This document shows, piece after piece, positions 14,166-26,332 of a stretch of DNA of 55,000 nt. Positions within the stretch are counted from its first letter, which is position 1, and each line of letters opens with the position of its first letter. The stretch is taken from positions 18,237,394-18,292,393 of the forward strand of contig CM022672.1 in assembly GCA_012295275.1 (NCBI GenBank). Direction: 5' to 3'. The DNA comes from Chrysomallon squamiferum. Lineage: Eukaryota; Mollusca; Gastropoda; Neomphalida; Peltospiridae. The notes under the pieces were generated by a model. It had not been told where the DNA came from and did not search any database. It was given only the letters and a program-made list of their open reading frames with translations. The position numbers and the translations under genes were made by a program.

Positions 14166-14459
14166 TCAGTTAAAAACTAATGACGAAAGCTGAACGCTAA
14201 AATCTGCCTTCTTGTCCGAAAACGGAATGCATCCGAATCTCGATATCGGTTTGTTGGCCAATGAAGAAATAAAGTTGGTGGCTTCTGTCAAACTGATACA
14301 TTCTTGGTGGTCAGGCAGAACTCCCAGCCACTTAGTGTGATCGTAAATCTTCGGAAAGCAATCATCATAAATAACTGGTCGATCGAGGGGTTTTAGACCA
14401 AACAGGAATCGGTAGAATAGGCGTGTATATGTGTATATGTTCTTCTGTATAAGAAACAC
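14166..14459 (-). other. Unassigned low-repeat open frame, doubtful
   Basis: A 97-codon minus-strand frame. Residues after the first 20 or so have ordinary complexity (for example PVIYDDCFPKIYDHTKWLG, FISSLANKPISRFGC) rather than a microsatellite translation. I recognise no family. It could be an orphan exon, a transposon relic or chance. No flanking exon was found. Confidence 0.15.
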
Positions 14460-15023
14460 TTTGACGATTTATTTCTGTTATTAGTGAAATATCATAGTAT
14501 ATATATATATATATATGTGTGTGTGTAAGCCAAACCTGAAGGACAAGATTGTGATTATATAAAGACATAAATACACGAATATACATCTTATTACATATAC
14601 ACACATATGGAGTTGTAAACAGACACCCGCATATGCATGCACACGCATACACAAATATATATATATATATACAACAGACATATACACACGTACAACACAA
14701 ACATATACATGCATGCACAATACAAATGTAATATTATAATAACGAAGTTGTTAGGGTTGAAGAAAAATAGTAAAGAGGAAAGGAACCAAAACATGATTCC
14801 ATCATCCGTTTTAATGTACAAAATGCAATGTACCAAAAAAACACTTTATAAATTTAGTACGTTTTTGAACTTTGAATAAAGTTACTATATGTTTATCACA
14901 TAGGTCTATGAAGTATCTGAATAATCAGTTTTTCGTAATCAGATTCAGATAGATGTTTTTTAAAAACTTTTAAAATACATTAAAATACGTTGTCAGAAAA
15001 ATTAACTGTATGTATTTCTGTGT

Positions 15024-15120
<97 letters not shown>

Positions 15121-15298
15121 AATATACTGAGCAGGAATTTGAATTTTATGTGATGAACTAGTACCGAAAAGGTCGTTTCAAATATTTGAAAAAAAAAAAA
15201 AAAAAATAGAAAAGATAATTAAATAATAATAATAATAATTCAAACTCCAGCACGTGTAATCAATTAAAATATGGTACATCGACATTTTTACTCTGGTT

Positions 15299-15330
<32 letters not shown>

Positions 15331-16163
15331 CTCTCTCTCTCGTGTCTTATTAAAATTGCTTTTCTTGTTTCTCATCCAGTTGCGAAACCAACGATTAGCG
15401 GGATTTACCGTTTCCGTTTTCTAACAGCGCCGCACGGTGCAGTGTTCGTATTTGAACTTGGAGATTTTCTGCCGAGGTATGCTCGACAAAATTTAAACCA
15501 GCCACGAGTTTGGGGCTCTCGTGTCAAACAATGCACACAAACACATACATTTACGCATTTCGAGCATTCTGGCAACAGTCTAACTCTTATTGTGTACGAA
15601 TGCGGAGACACGCTGTACAAGTTCGCGCAGAATTCACGGATCTATTTTGTCGGAACGGGCTTCTTGACGTGCGTGATCTCTCTCTCTCTCTCTCTCCTAC
15701 GCCTTTTCTGTATTCACCAGATGTGAAACGCACGTGTTTTATAGAAATGTAAAAAAAAAAAAAAAAAAAAATTTTTTTTTTTAAAACACGTTTTCCAAAA
15801 TATCAAAAAAAAAAAATTCGCTATTTTTTAAAACGCTGTTAACCGCCAGTATCAGACCCTAACAACCCCAAATCGTGGGCGGAAGGTGAAGAGAGTGCAA
15901 AATTAAATCTCTTTCCCCCGAGGGTAGGTCTCTGGAGATCAAGGGTTAACTTTTTCGTAGCAGCATTACGCTAGGTAGCGCAATAGTTAACCTGGCTTAA
16001 GCAGATTGAACGCATATGGATCAAAATTTAATTGTGACCGATTTCCAGTTTCTTCAATTTTTTAGCAGGCTTAAAAAAAAATTAGGAGAAAATAATAAAT
16101 AAATATCTTTAAAATGTCAGTTGCTGTAAACTGCCAAATGAATAAAAATAGTAAATAAAATAA

Positions 16164-16208
<45 letters not shown>

Positions 16209-16513
16209 AATAATAATAACATGGATTGAGGATCTCTTAGTCGAAATGCCCGGGACTGGATCTGTTTTCGGATTTTGGAATATAAGGATATATTTAACCA
16301 GAGAACAGGATTTAAGTCGAAACATAAATCTCATTTATATTTCACATAGAGCGTATACTACTATACATTATATTGGATATATTGGATATTGGATAATGTG
16401 CAAGATGAATGTGTATGTATCAAACATACATAGCTAGATAGATAGATAGATAGATAGACAGATACGTACATACATCCATACATACATACATACATAGATA
16501 CACATACATACAT

Positions 16514-16544
<31 letters not shown>

Positions 16545-18927
16545 TACATACATACATATACATTCATACATTCACAACATTAAATAATATATTACTACGT
16601 ACTTAATGCAGTCGAAATCGTAACATTAGCTTTCTTATTTTTCTTTTTTTCAATGCAGTGACATCATAATAGAATAATTGTTCACGTCATAAATAATCTC
16701 CAATTCATATTCTGATTGTCAGTGGATTCTGTTTATTTATTAATTTATTTAGTTATAGTAAGGCTTGCAAGAAACTGTCCATTCGCGGTTGAATTTTTAG
16801 ACTCCTTTCTGAAAATAATTATTAATAACTATTATTAATTTTTGTTAGATACTCATTCAAGGGACGCAACCGTTACAATATATTCGATACGATTTGGAAA
16901 ACTTAGAGTTACGCCCCTTGTCATGTGATGTATGCGGTGATAATTATTAATGAGTTGTCATGAAATCTCCATATTAAACAGCTTCGACATTTGGGTGTAT
17001 ATATGTGTGCGTGCGTGCGTGCGTGTGTGTGTGCGCGTGTATATTTGTGTTTGTGTCTATGATTTTATGATATCTATATATGTGTTTGCGTCTTCAGGAA
17101 TTACGTTATAAACCTGCATTTTATATTTTAGACGTGCATGCATGCACACACAAAAATATCAAATGTAATAGTTATTAGCCATAATTAAGTTGACATTTCA
17201 GTGTACATTATCTTCAACAACAACCACATATATCAGAAGTGAATGAATACAGTAATTATTACAATTATAGAACCACGTGGAACAGAAATGCTTTTATTAC
17301 ATATTAATAACTACAAATATTATTTTTGTTTGTTTGTTGTGTTGTGTTTTTTTTGTTTTTTTTTTTTTTTGTTTGTTATTTTTAAAAAAAAAAAAAAAAA
17401 AAAAAATTGTATTAATGAATTAAGCAAATAAATACATATAAATAGTATATAAGAAATGGTTTGACAGTATGTTTATTGTAACTAAATAACGGTAGGATAT
17501 GATGACTAGATAAATTTTCGGTCATTGACAAAAAGTATAGCTTCTGGGGAACTATATTTACTTCGATAAATTTCTTGTTGTTTTCACATATATATTGTTC
17601 AACGTTACTTTTTCAGTGTTTAATTGTTGGTTTAGATTTTAAAAGATCTTTCTGACAACAATTTTCATTTAAGAAAATAATAAATCAATTGTTTTTATTG
17701 AATTGTATCTTGTTTCGAGGTATAGTTTTTGCAGACGAAAACGAAACCAGCACACGTTAATCTATTATTCTCGAGAGCGATTAGCTGATAAATAAAACAT
17801 TTAATTTCATTTAGTTTTTTGTATTATTTAGGACTGCGAAATAAATGAAGTAACTGGTTACTGTCTTGAGAGAGCAACTTTATTCTTCGAAGGTTAGAAT
17901 GTCGCGCAGAAATCGCCATTCGATCTCAAGAGGACTGAATCAATATCTTAAAACTAACCAGTTATCTGTATATGTCAGGGTATATTTGGAGTAGCACTAA
18001 ACTGCATTCGTTCGTGTATCGTAGATTCGTCAAACGGCAGGTGAGGAAGGTCTACCGGGATCGATTCGGTCTGGGTAAGACAGTCAGACAGAATCTGAAA
18101 CCTGAAGGAACTGAGAACATAAGATAAAACAGGCTTAATAAAAAAAACCATCTTCTGTCATCAGTGTATTGTAGTTCTTGTTGAAATGTTTTTTTTGTAA
18201 AAATAAAAAACCCCAAAATAATAATAATAATAAATAAATAAATAAATAAATAAATAAAACAAAAACAAAATATAATAGAATTTTTAAAAAAAAATCTTCG
18301 TCTATTCTCATATGTTTGGCATAGATTTTTTCTTAAGCATAAGCACAAGCAATATTTATGCATTATAATCATTATCATCATCCTCGTCTTCTTATTATTT
18401 TAATGAAAAAGTTTTACATTGTAATACATCATTCATCAGTTACTGATTAAAAACGGACATTTTTGTCGTTCGTGAAGGGTTCGAAAAAATAGTCAGTTCA
18501 ACTATCAGATTGACTGAAAATGTAAAGGATTTGTAAATATTATAGTAGCTAATGAGTCAGAAAAGAAGAAAAAAGGTTTCATTTGCCTATAAACATGGTT
18601 GTGCTGGAAAGGTAAATAAATGAAGTATCTAGGACGCCATCCTTTTCTTTAATACGTGCTCAAACAGGGAGTTTTACAACACGCCCATTATTTCAGTATT
18701 ATTTATTTAAACAATGAATAACTGTGGCTTCCTTATCTCAGGCTTTGGCTAACGTAACGCACAGCACGATCATCCTTGTCACACACATCTTATGAGCAGA
18801 GCAGTTCAAGGAAATAACAGCTGACGTGTTTTAAATTTGTGGATATTTAGACGAATGCTGGGAGTCACTCTCTACTCCTCCCCATCCCTGTTGTTTTGCT
18901 TGCCTATTTATTTATTTATTTATTTTA

Positions 18928-18982
<55 letters not shown>

Positions 18983-19700
18983 GTATAACTCATATCATCA
19001 AGTTGTATTCACCACAGCAATATATTGCTGTACTTACCTTCAATACTCGATACGCCCATTGTCATTTATTTACAGTTCTTATAAAAAAAAACTGGGCTGA
19101 TTTTAAAACATTTTTTGTCTTCTTATTTACAAGACTGTAATAAACTGCTCATCAGAATGAACTAAATAATAACATGTAGATTTCTAGGATCACCTTCATT
19201 ACTCTAAAGCAAATTGGATATGATTTTATAGGCTACACATTAAAAGTATTAGTATTAAAATATGTTGAAATGTCATTTAAAGAAATAGTAATTATTAGGA
19301 CTGAATCAGAAAAGACCCTGAGTGATATGATTCAAGACCAAACATAACATTTAATTGTAAAACGATATGAAATTCAGAACTGGTTTGTAACATTACTACT
19401 TATAAAAATATTAAAAATGAAACCATATTAATTTCAACATTAATTTCTTACCCATATACACCTTAAACACCTATCACCATAAAATTATAACACAAGATGT
19501 AATGAACATTTACAGATGCAAATATGTCTTTCAGTTACTATATCTGTATTTTATATGAATTTGATTATCAAAATATGATCAGTTTAAGGTGTGACATAAC
19601 CTGTGTATTTATACATTTTTCACAGATGTTAATAAAAGTACTGAACTTTTGCACACAATGTGTGTGTGTGTTTCTGTGTGTGTATATAGTTAAAACAACA
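14460..19700. other. Gene-free region
   Basis: (GA)n at 15024-15117, T/CT at 15301-15342, (CAA)n at 16169-16206, TAGA/CATA at 16434-16560, T then A homopolymers at 17349-17406, and TTTA/TTA at 18901-18980. Less repetitive stretches (15365-15720, 15838-16070, 17870-18110, 18600-18890) have no convincing exon. Confidence 0.75.
15024..15117. repeat. (GA)n microsatellite
   Basis: About 90 bp of nearly pure GA dinucleotide. Confidence 0.95.
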
Positions 19701-20815
19701 AAAACTACATTTAGTGCTTTTGAATAAGATAACCTTTATTGATAGATAATAAATGTTTGATAACAATGGCATTTTTACACAGTCACTGTCTGATGCTCTT
19801 GAATTCATTTGAGTTGCAAAAATAAGCATCCATAATTTCATTTCATACAGGGAAAATAATGTTGTTGAATTCATTTGACAGGAGCAACATTAAGCTTGTG
19901 AAGTCATTAAAAATTTCTGCTACAGGTTAATAACTAAAAATTGTGCACATTCACACGTGCATCTTATCTTTGAGAAACATGCTTCAAGAAAATTAAGGAC
20001 AGCAATTTACCAATCTCTTTGCTTTCTTACACAAAAGACAGTGACTGCATATACAAAATATTTTGTATATGATAACATGGCATGCATATGTAAAACTTCA
20101 TGCAGCAGTAAACAAATCAGCCATTTGTTTCATGTAGGCTGTGACATTGTCATATATAAACATTTTAAAACATCCTGCATGTAATGCTTAATATTTCTGT
20201 AGTGTTTTGCATCAATATCATCATTGAGCCAGTGTAACATTTGAGCATTTAACAGTATGATATGCATTTATAGATACAAGTATACTCAGGATAAAGTAAA
20301 ACTGTTTTACAAACCAAATAATGTAAGTTTACTGGCTGTCTTAGAAATGTAATAAGGTTTTTCTTTTTTCAGTAACATATGTTTTATTCCATAGGTTTCA
20401 CTTAACTAGGTAAAGAGGTAAAATTACAAACACTGATAATAATAATATATATATATATATATATATATATTTGTCTGTCATTTTGATTAAAATATGCACT
20501 GGACATCATAATGGTTAAAATTAAAAATACTGAAATTGATATATAATTTTTAAATTAGAAGTCAGAACAACATCTATTATAATTTGTAATGGAAAAAGAA
20601 AGTTAGCATGCTGAAACTAGAACAAACTTAAAATATGATCAAGAACGGAAATAGTGAACATGCAAAAAATAAAAGATAAAAAGAAAGAAAGATAAAAAAG
20701 GGAAGTTTTAAACAGATTTTGCAGTGTTCAGTGTACCAAATCTCATGCAACATTGTTTGCTGGTGTCAATAAGGAAGTATGTGCATGTGTGTATGATTTC
20801 TGTCAGAATGTTTTG

Positions 20816-20818
<3 letters not shown>

Positions 20819-20882
<64 letters not shown>

Positions 20883-20949
20883 CATACATACATGCAAACA
20901 TAGAGAGAGAGAGAGAGAGAAACAGATAGATATATACATACATACAAAC

Positions 20950-21007
<58 letters not shown>
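20819..21007. repeat. Compound (GA)n / CATA microsatellite
   Basis: Three (GA)n tracts separated by two short CATACATA...CAAACATA spacers, about 190 bp. It lies in the 3' flank of QSOX-A. Minus-strand Ser/Leu repeat frames here are artefacts. Confidence 0.95.
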
Positions 21008-21014
<7 letters not shown>

Positions 21015-21308
21015 GACGTTGTTAGATAATACAAATGATAAAATATTCAACTAATACAGTGGCTCTGAAAACATCATAAATGTTTTATTTGATTTATTCT
21101 GGTTTGATCTAAAAAAATACATGACTGAACAGTCATTTATTTAGTTCGTCTTCTGGTGATTTATGTGGCTGATATTTCTTTTTCAACATCAAAAAAATAG
21201 CAGCTGAAGCAAATCACCAGTGTTATGCTGTCCTTGGCCAACAAAGCTGTATTTAAACTGTATCTGCATGCATAATGAAATATAATAAAATAAAATACAT
21301 TTTTATCC

Positions 21309-21434
21309 AGTTTTCAAAAACAGCCAGTCACATTTCAGAAACTTCCATGCATTTTCAAAAACTACCATCCACTTTTCAAAAATTGCCATGCCTTTTTAAA
21401 AACTGCCATGAATCTTACAAAAACTGCCATGCAT
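21309..21434. repeat. 20-21-bp minisatellite downstream of QSOX-A
   Basis: Five to six degenerate units of the form TTTTCAAAAACTGCCATGCA, in the 3' flank of QSOX-A. A plus-strand open frame across it is a by-product of the repeat. Confidence 0.75.
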
Positions 21435-21720
21435 TCCTCTTTTTACATTTCTTCTTCTCTATCCTGCCATCCTATTACCTGTCCATCAATAACATATGAG
21501 TATTTTATTTGTTCATAAGGAAACAAAGAGAAAATAGTTAAATGCATTATGACTATATATAATTTTAGAAATTGCATTTTAAATAATTTGAAAGTTAGAA
21601 AACATTAAATAGATATACATAATTCTTCACTTAACTTATTGTAAAACAATTTTTTAAATTACAATTTCAACACGATGAATTTGCAAAATGATTTTGAAGA
21701 CTAGACAATAAAAAAATAGA

Positions 21721-21726
21721 TTTATT
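21721..21726 (-). terminator. Candidate poly(A) signal of QSOX-A
   Basis: TTTATT on the plus strand, that is AATAAA on the transcript strand, about 68 bp after the QSOX-A stop. Other copies lie further on (for example 21084-21089), so the 3' end is not fixed. Confidence 0.35.
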
Positions 21727-21793
21727 GTTATAAAAGTAAAAAACAACCATGTATGTACACATAAAATAAATAAAGATTTAACAGCAACACGAA

Positions 21794-22401
21794 TTACATT
21801 AACATGACAAAATGAAAACATGATAAAAGGACCAACATACTCAACATGTGACGGATGTTACTGCCGTTTGTTAACCTCTGCGCTTTCCCTGTTTGGATTT
21901 TGTTCATCTTCTTGTTGCGAATTTCCTGAATTGCATGCATATCTTTCTTTCGCTGCTCAATCTCCCACCAGTCCAGCTCAGATTCAGACCCAGCAGCTGC
22001 CCGAAAAGCCTTGGCTCTGCGTGCGTGTCCCATTGAATTCTCAGATACATCTTGAACGATGTTTTCCCTTCTGTACATGTTTGCAATAAAATAAAACACC
22101 TGGAATCTGTTCCAGATGGGATTAACATCTGTGCTTCCAGCCTGGTGACACCTGGGACACATGGATTTTGATGGAAACTGGATTTTGGGGTAAAGAGGAT
22201 CTTCAGATGGTTCACCGTGGAGTCTCTTGTTGGCTTTGTTGTGAGCTCTCCACAGCCACAGCACAGAGTCTGTCAAATATCTTACTTCTTGTGGGATTGT
22301 GACGGCCATTTTGTTGAAGTTCTTGGCACATTCAGCGCAGCCAAAGAAGTTTGTCATGTACCCACGGACTGCTGATAAAACTTCTAATGGCTGGTGATAT
22401 T
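21794..22401 (-). CDS. QSOX1: QSOX-A exon 10: catalytic CxxC, FAD site and C-terminus
   Basis: 608 bp terminal coding exon. It carries the proximal active-site CAEC, the FAD-binding helix [13 protein letters not shown] and the distal CPRC. After the ERV domain comes a charged stretch ([11 protein letters not shown] and following), then a closing hydrophobic segment ending [12 protein letters not shown] at the stop. The open frame continues upstream into a simple-sequence block in intron 9; the exon starts at the AG before 22401, matching copy B. Confidence 0.9.
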
Positions 22402-25400
22402 CTAAGTCAAAATGAAGAAAAATAATAATAATAAATAAAAAAATAAAAATAATAACTAAATAAATAAGTAAATAAATAAATAAATAAATAAATAATAAGA
22501 ACAATAACAGTAACAATAACAATAACAATAACAATAACAATAATAATAATAATGATAATAACAATAATAAAATGCTTTCTATTGTTACATCTATTATTGT
22601 TCCTTCATTTATAATTATGAAAATGCAAGGATGCAGAATACTGCAGTGACAAAGTTTAAAGTCTAATTTTTTTATAATTATTATTGTTAATTGATTTATA
22701 AACCAATAAAGAGCTTTCAGAAAGAGAGTAATTACAAAAATGTTAAAGTTTTTCAAGCCAAATTATATGTTTGTTAGATGGAAGGTTTTTTTTGGGGGGA
22801 AGGCACTGCTGATTTTTTGTCTGTATATATAGCTAAATAAAAATACCTCGACTAAAAGATGCTTTCAGGTAGGCATTGACTGTCAGGGTGTGGAAGATTG
22901 TCCACATGCTGCATGGATATCCCCTGAATTTCAACTTACTGCCGTGACAACCAGTCCAGATAATAGTATTTGGAAGAAAAGAGTCATTGGTCTAAAAAAA
23001 ATGTTATCAAAGAAGTCAATTAAAACAAAGTGTATATAATAAGGAATCTTTAAAAAAAAAAATTTCACAAATAAAATCAAAATACTAATTTACCAATATA
23101 TATATATATATATATGTTTTTTAAATATTTATTCCTAATAAAAAATAAAACTGATTACACTAAATTATAGTTTATAATAATTCTGAATAAAAATGTATTT
23201 TTCTTTCTTTTATAATACAATAAATAATAAATGATAACATATAATTATCTAGTAAGTGTGACATTGTTAAATGAGTATTAGGTGGTGACATTTGACATAA
23301 AGTGTTACATGACTGAACGGTTCAATCACTTAATCTGTAAAACTCACACTGATATACACAACATACACAAAATGAAAATTGTTATTGGTATGCCAAAATA
23401 TTTAAAATATCCAGGTGAAACATCATAAACTGAATCATAAACCAATATATAATCCTGCCCTTTTCTTCTGTAATTATGACTTCTGACGAAAAAGCAAAAA
23501 AGAAAAATTTCTTGTGCATTTAAAATTAATGTGGGTTTTGTAATCAGTGGTAAACTGACTACAGAAAGTTCCTTGTTTGTATACAACACAGTGGGAACAG
23601 CAGGGTCCCTGCAGCCAAATCCACAGGGTTTTCACTGGTCATTCTGGACCAATACATTTAGAATAGTTTACTAAGTGCTGGTCTTGAATCAAAATTACAG
23701 GGATTTTTTTTCTTTTAATTTATTTTTTAACATTTGTAATTTGTGAAAAGGATAGTAGTTCTAAGGATTCTGAACCAGTACTGGCTTCTAACTGTAGCTA
23801 ATTGAAAAAGATGCCAACACTTATTTAATTCACCAACCCTCCTTTTTTCATCCATGAGCTGTATCTAATTTTCTATTTCCAACAAGAGCCCACAAGGCAA
23901 TGATACTGAATAGCACATCTGTGATTTTCTAATTCCAACTAGAGCAACAAACGTCCAACTACTAAAAAAAACCCATTAAGAATTCAAATTTGCTGAGGCA
24001 AATCAGTAAACAAATATTCATTTGTCTTTCACTAGTCTTCTAAATGACTACTGATAATCAGCTTTGTGGCCTTGAAATATATACAGCTATAAACTTCCAT
24101 TTTTTTTCTCTTACCTGTAATCTCTCTATTTGACGACTCCACTGTTCACCTGTTAATCCTCCATGCACTCCTTGGAGCCAGTTAGAAACTTTCCACAGAA
24201 AATTGGAGATAGGTTTTCTGACAGGTAAGGACTGGAAAAACACACCACTTTTTACAGTTTTACAAATATTTAAAAAAAAAATTTAACACTATCTTAATAT
24301 GTATTAAATTTACATGATATAGAAATATTGTTCATTTAACATTGTAGTGCTGAAGGGTAGAAAAATAACAATATAAAAATCAAAAGAATTTTTCACAATG
24401 CAAATCAAACATAACAAACTAAATATACAGAAAATATATTTTCACACCTGAATTTCTAAGAGGCAAGAAGATTGATGTATATGGAGAAGAAAATAATTTA
24501 AAAAAATATATATAGTATATGCTTAGAAACAAGAATAGAAAATGTCATCAAATAGAGGACAATTGGCCAGTGACATAAACTCTAATTTTCCCCCTTTCTG
24601 CAACATTCATTTTAATTATATACTTTGTCACACAAAAGTATTATCTTGCATAATTTCAACTTCAGATGCTAAAAGACAAAAAATAAATTCCGCTTAGCTT
24701 ACCTTTGCTAGCACCAGAACAAATTTCTTCAAAGCGTCAAGAGCTACTGGAGACATTGTTCTATGAATTGCAACTTCTTGTCGAAATAAATAAGAAAGAC
24801 CTGACTCTATATCCTGCATGTGCACCACCGAACTTTGAAAAGAGAGGAAAAATTATCTGTTATTTTTATATTTCTAATAAACAAATAATATAAAAGATTT
24901 TGGAAATTCATGGAATAAATTGGTTTAAATCAGTAAATGAATATAAAAACAGAAAAGCAAAGCGATAAATTTTTGATAAATAATCCGGTCTGTATATGCA
25001 TAATATTCATACATACATACAAACTTACACATACACGAATGCAGATAAAAACAAAATGATAAATCTGGTTTTCTAACACAGTAACAGTCTAAATAAGAAT
25101 TTTTAAATTTATTTTAAAGCTAAATTATGAATGCAGAAACCTGAACAGTCATCTCTTTCACCCTCTATTAAATATGCTGGTGATTTTAACAGTTCTAAGA
25201 GCACAACCTTATTAAATTACATAAAAGAATATCTAGGTTGTGATGACTTCACTGTGGTGATATTAACAAATATATACACATAATTACTATACTTACACAT
25301 TAACAACCTCAATTGGTAATTCTGTGGTGGTTTCAATATATGCAGATACAGTAGTGACACTTGTATTTCCATAACCAGGGATATATCCAACACGAGCAGT

Positions 25401-26301
25401 AACTTTAGTAGTTGTAGGACGAGTAGTAATTGTTGTTGTAGGTACAGTTTGCCTCCACCGAACTCTTGACTTTTCCTTCATTGCATTAACAAACAATGAA
25501 CGATCATTTTCAACTCCATGACCACTGAAGAAATCAAATAAAATTAAAAAATACCAGAAAAATGACAGGGTTATGCTTATAAAACCACTAAAGCCAAAGG
25601 GAAATGAACATGAAAATGCTGGTCTTTAGTTAAATCGGATTTACCTAATATTGATGATGTTATAAACTAACCTTTAAAAATTTTAACAGTAATTCAGGAT
25701 TACATTTTGCCCAAGAATTTCTAATATAAATATATGAAAAATTATCTGAAACAAAAGGTTTTATCATATCAAACATAACCTATCATTTTCTAAGTTATGT
25801 ATATAGTTTATTTTATGTAAAAACTAGAACAGTATAACTAGAGGTTATAAATTGGACTCTGTGGCTCTTGAAAACAAATACTCACACCATGTGTCTAGTT
25901 AAATAGCCTTCTCTTGAAAGGGAATACAGAGACGGAACCTGACGAATTCCATAAGTATGACTTCCTCTTTCAGTAAGACGTTTCACAAGAATGTTTGTTT
26001 CATTCATTGTATCCAAGATAACCTGAGACAAAACAAAGATCAAACGAAACTTAATTTACTATTTAATTAAATCTCTTTTAAAATATTTAATAAATATGCC
26101 AATTATAGCAGCTTTTGATTTCCAAGAAATGTTTGTGGTTTGCGTAGATAAGTAATTTCAAAACATTTTAAAGACATTTATGATACCAAACCATTTTTCA
26201 AACATAATGTAACAAAAGAAAATAATATTTAAATTATTTTTAAATATATTTTTTTTAAATTACACAAGTAATACAACTACTACCACTAATAATAATAATA
26301 A

Positions 26302-26332
<31 letters not shown>

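Larger units (their letters stand above)
19701..21793. other. 3' flank of QSOX-A
   Basis: AT-rich, with (TA)n at 20442-20471, the GA compound microsatellite and the 21-bp minisatellite. The part next to 21794 is presumably QSOX-A 3' UTR. No additional gene was recognised. Confidence 0.7.

Noticed and set aside
15630-15680. Third copy of the 1888/7234 repeat
   Set aside because: Only GTCGGAACGGG resembles the shared block; flanking bases do not align.
15271-15726. 151-codon open frame on the plus strand
   Set aside because: Starts in a poly-T (Phe) run and ends in a TC (Ser/Leu) run. The middle has no recognisable domain and is also partly open on the other strand.
22402-22756. Open frame continuing upstream of QSOX-A exon 10
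   Set aside because: It runs through an AAT/AAAT simple-sequence tract in intron 9. The AG before 22401 and the match to copy B exon 10 set the exon boundary.
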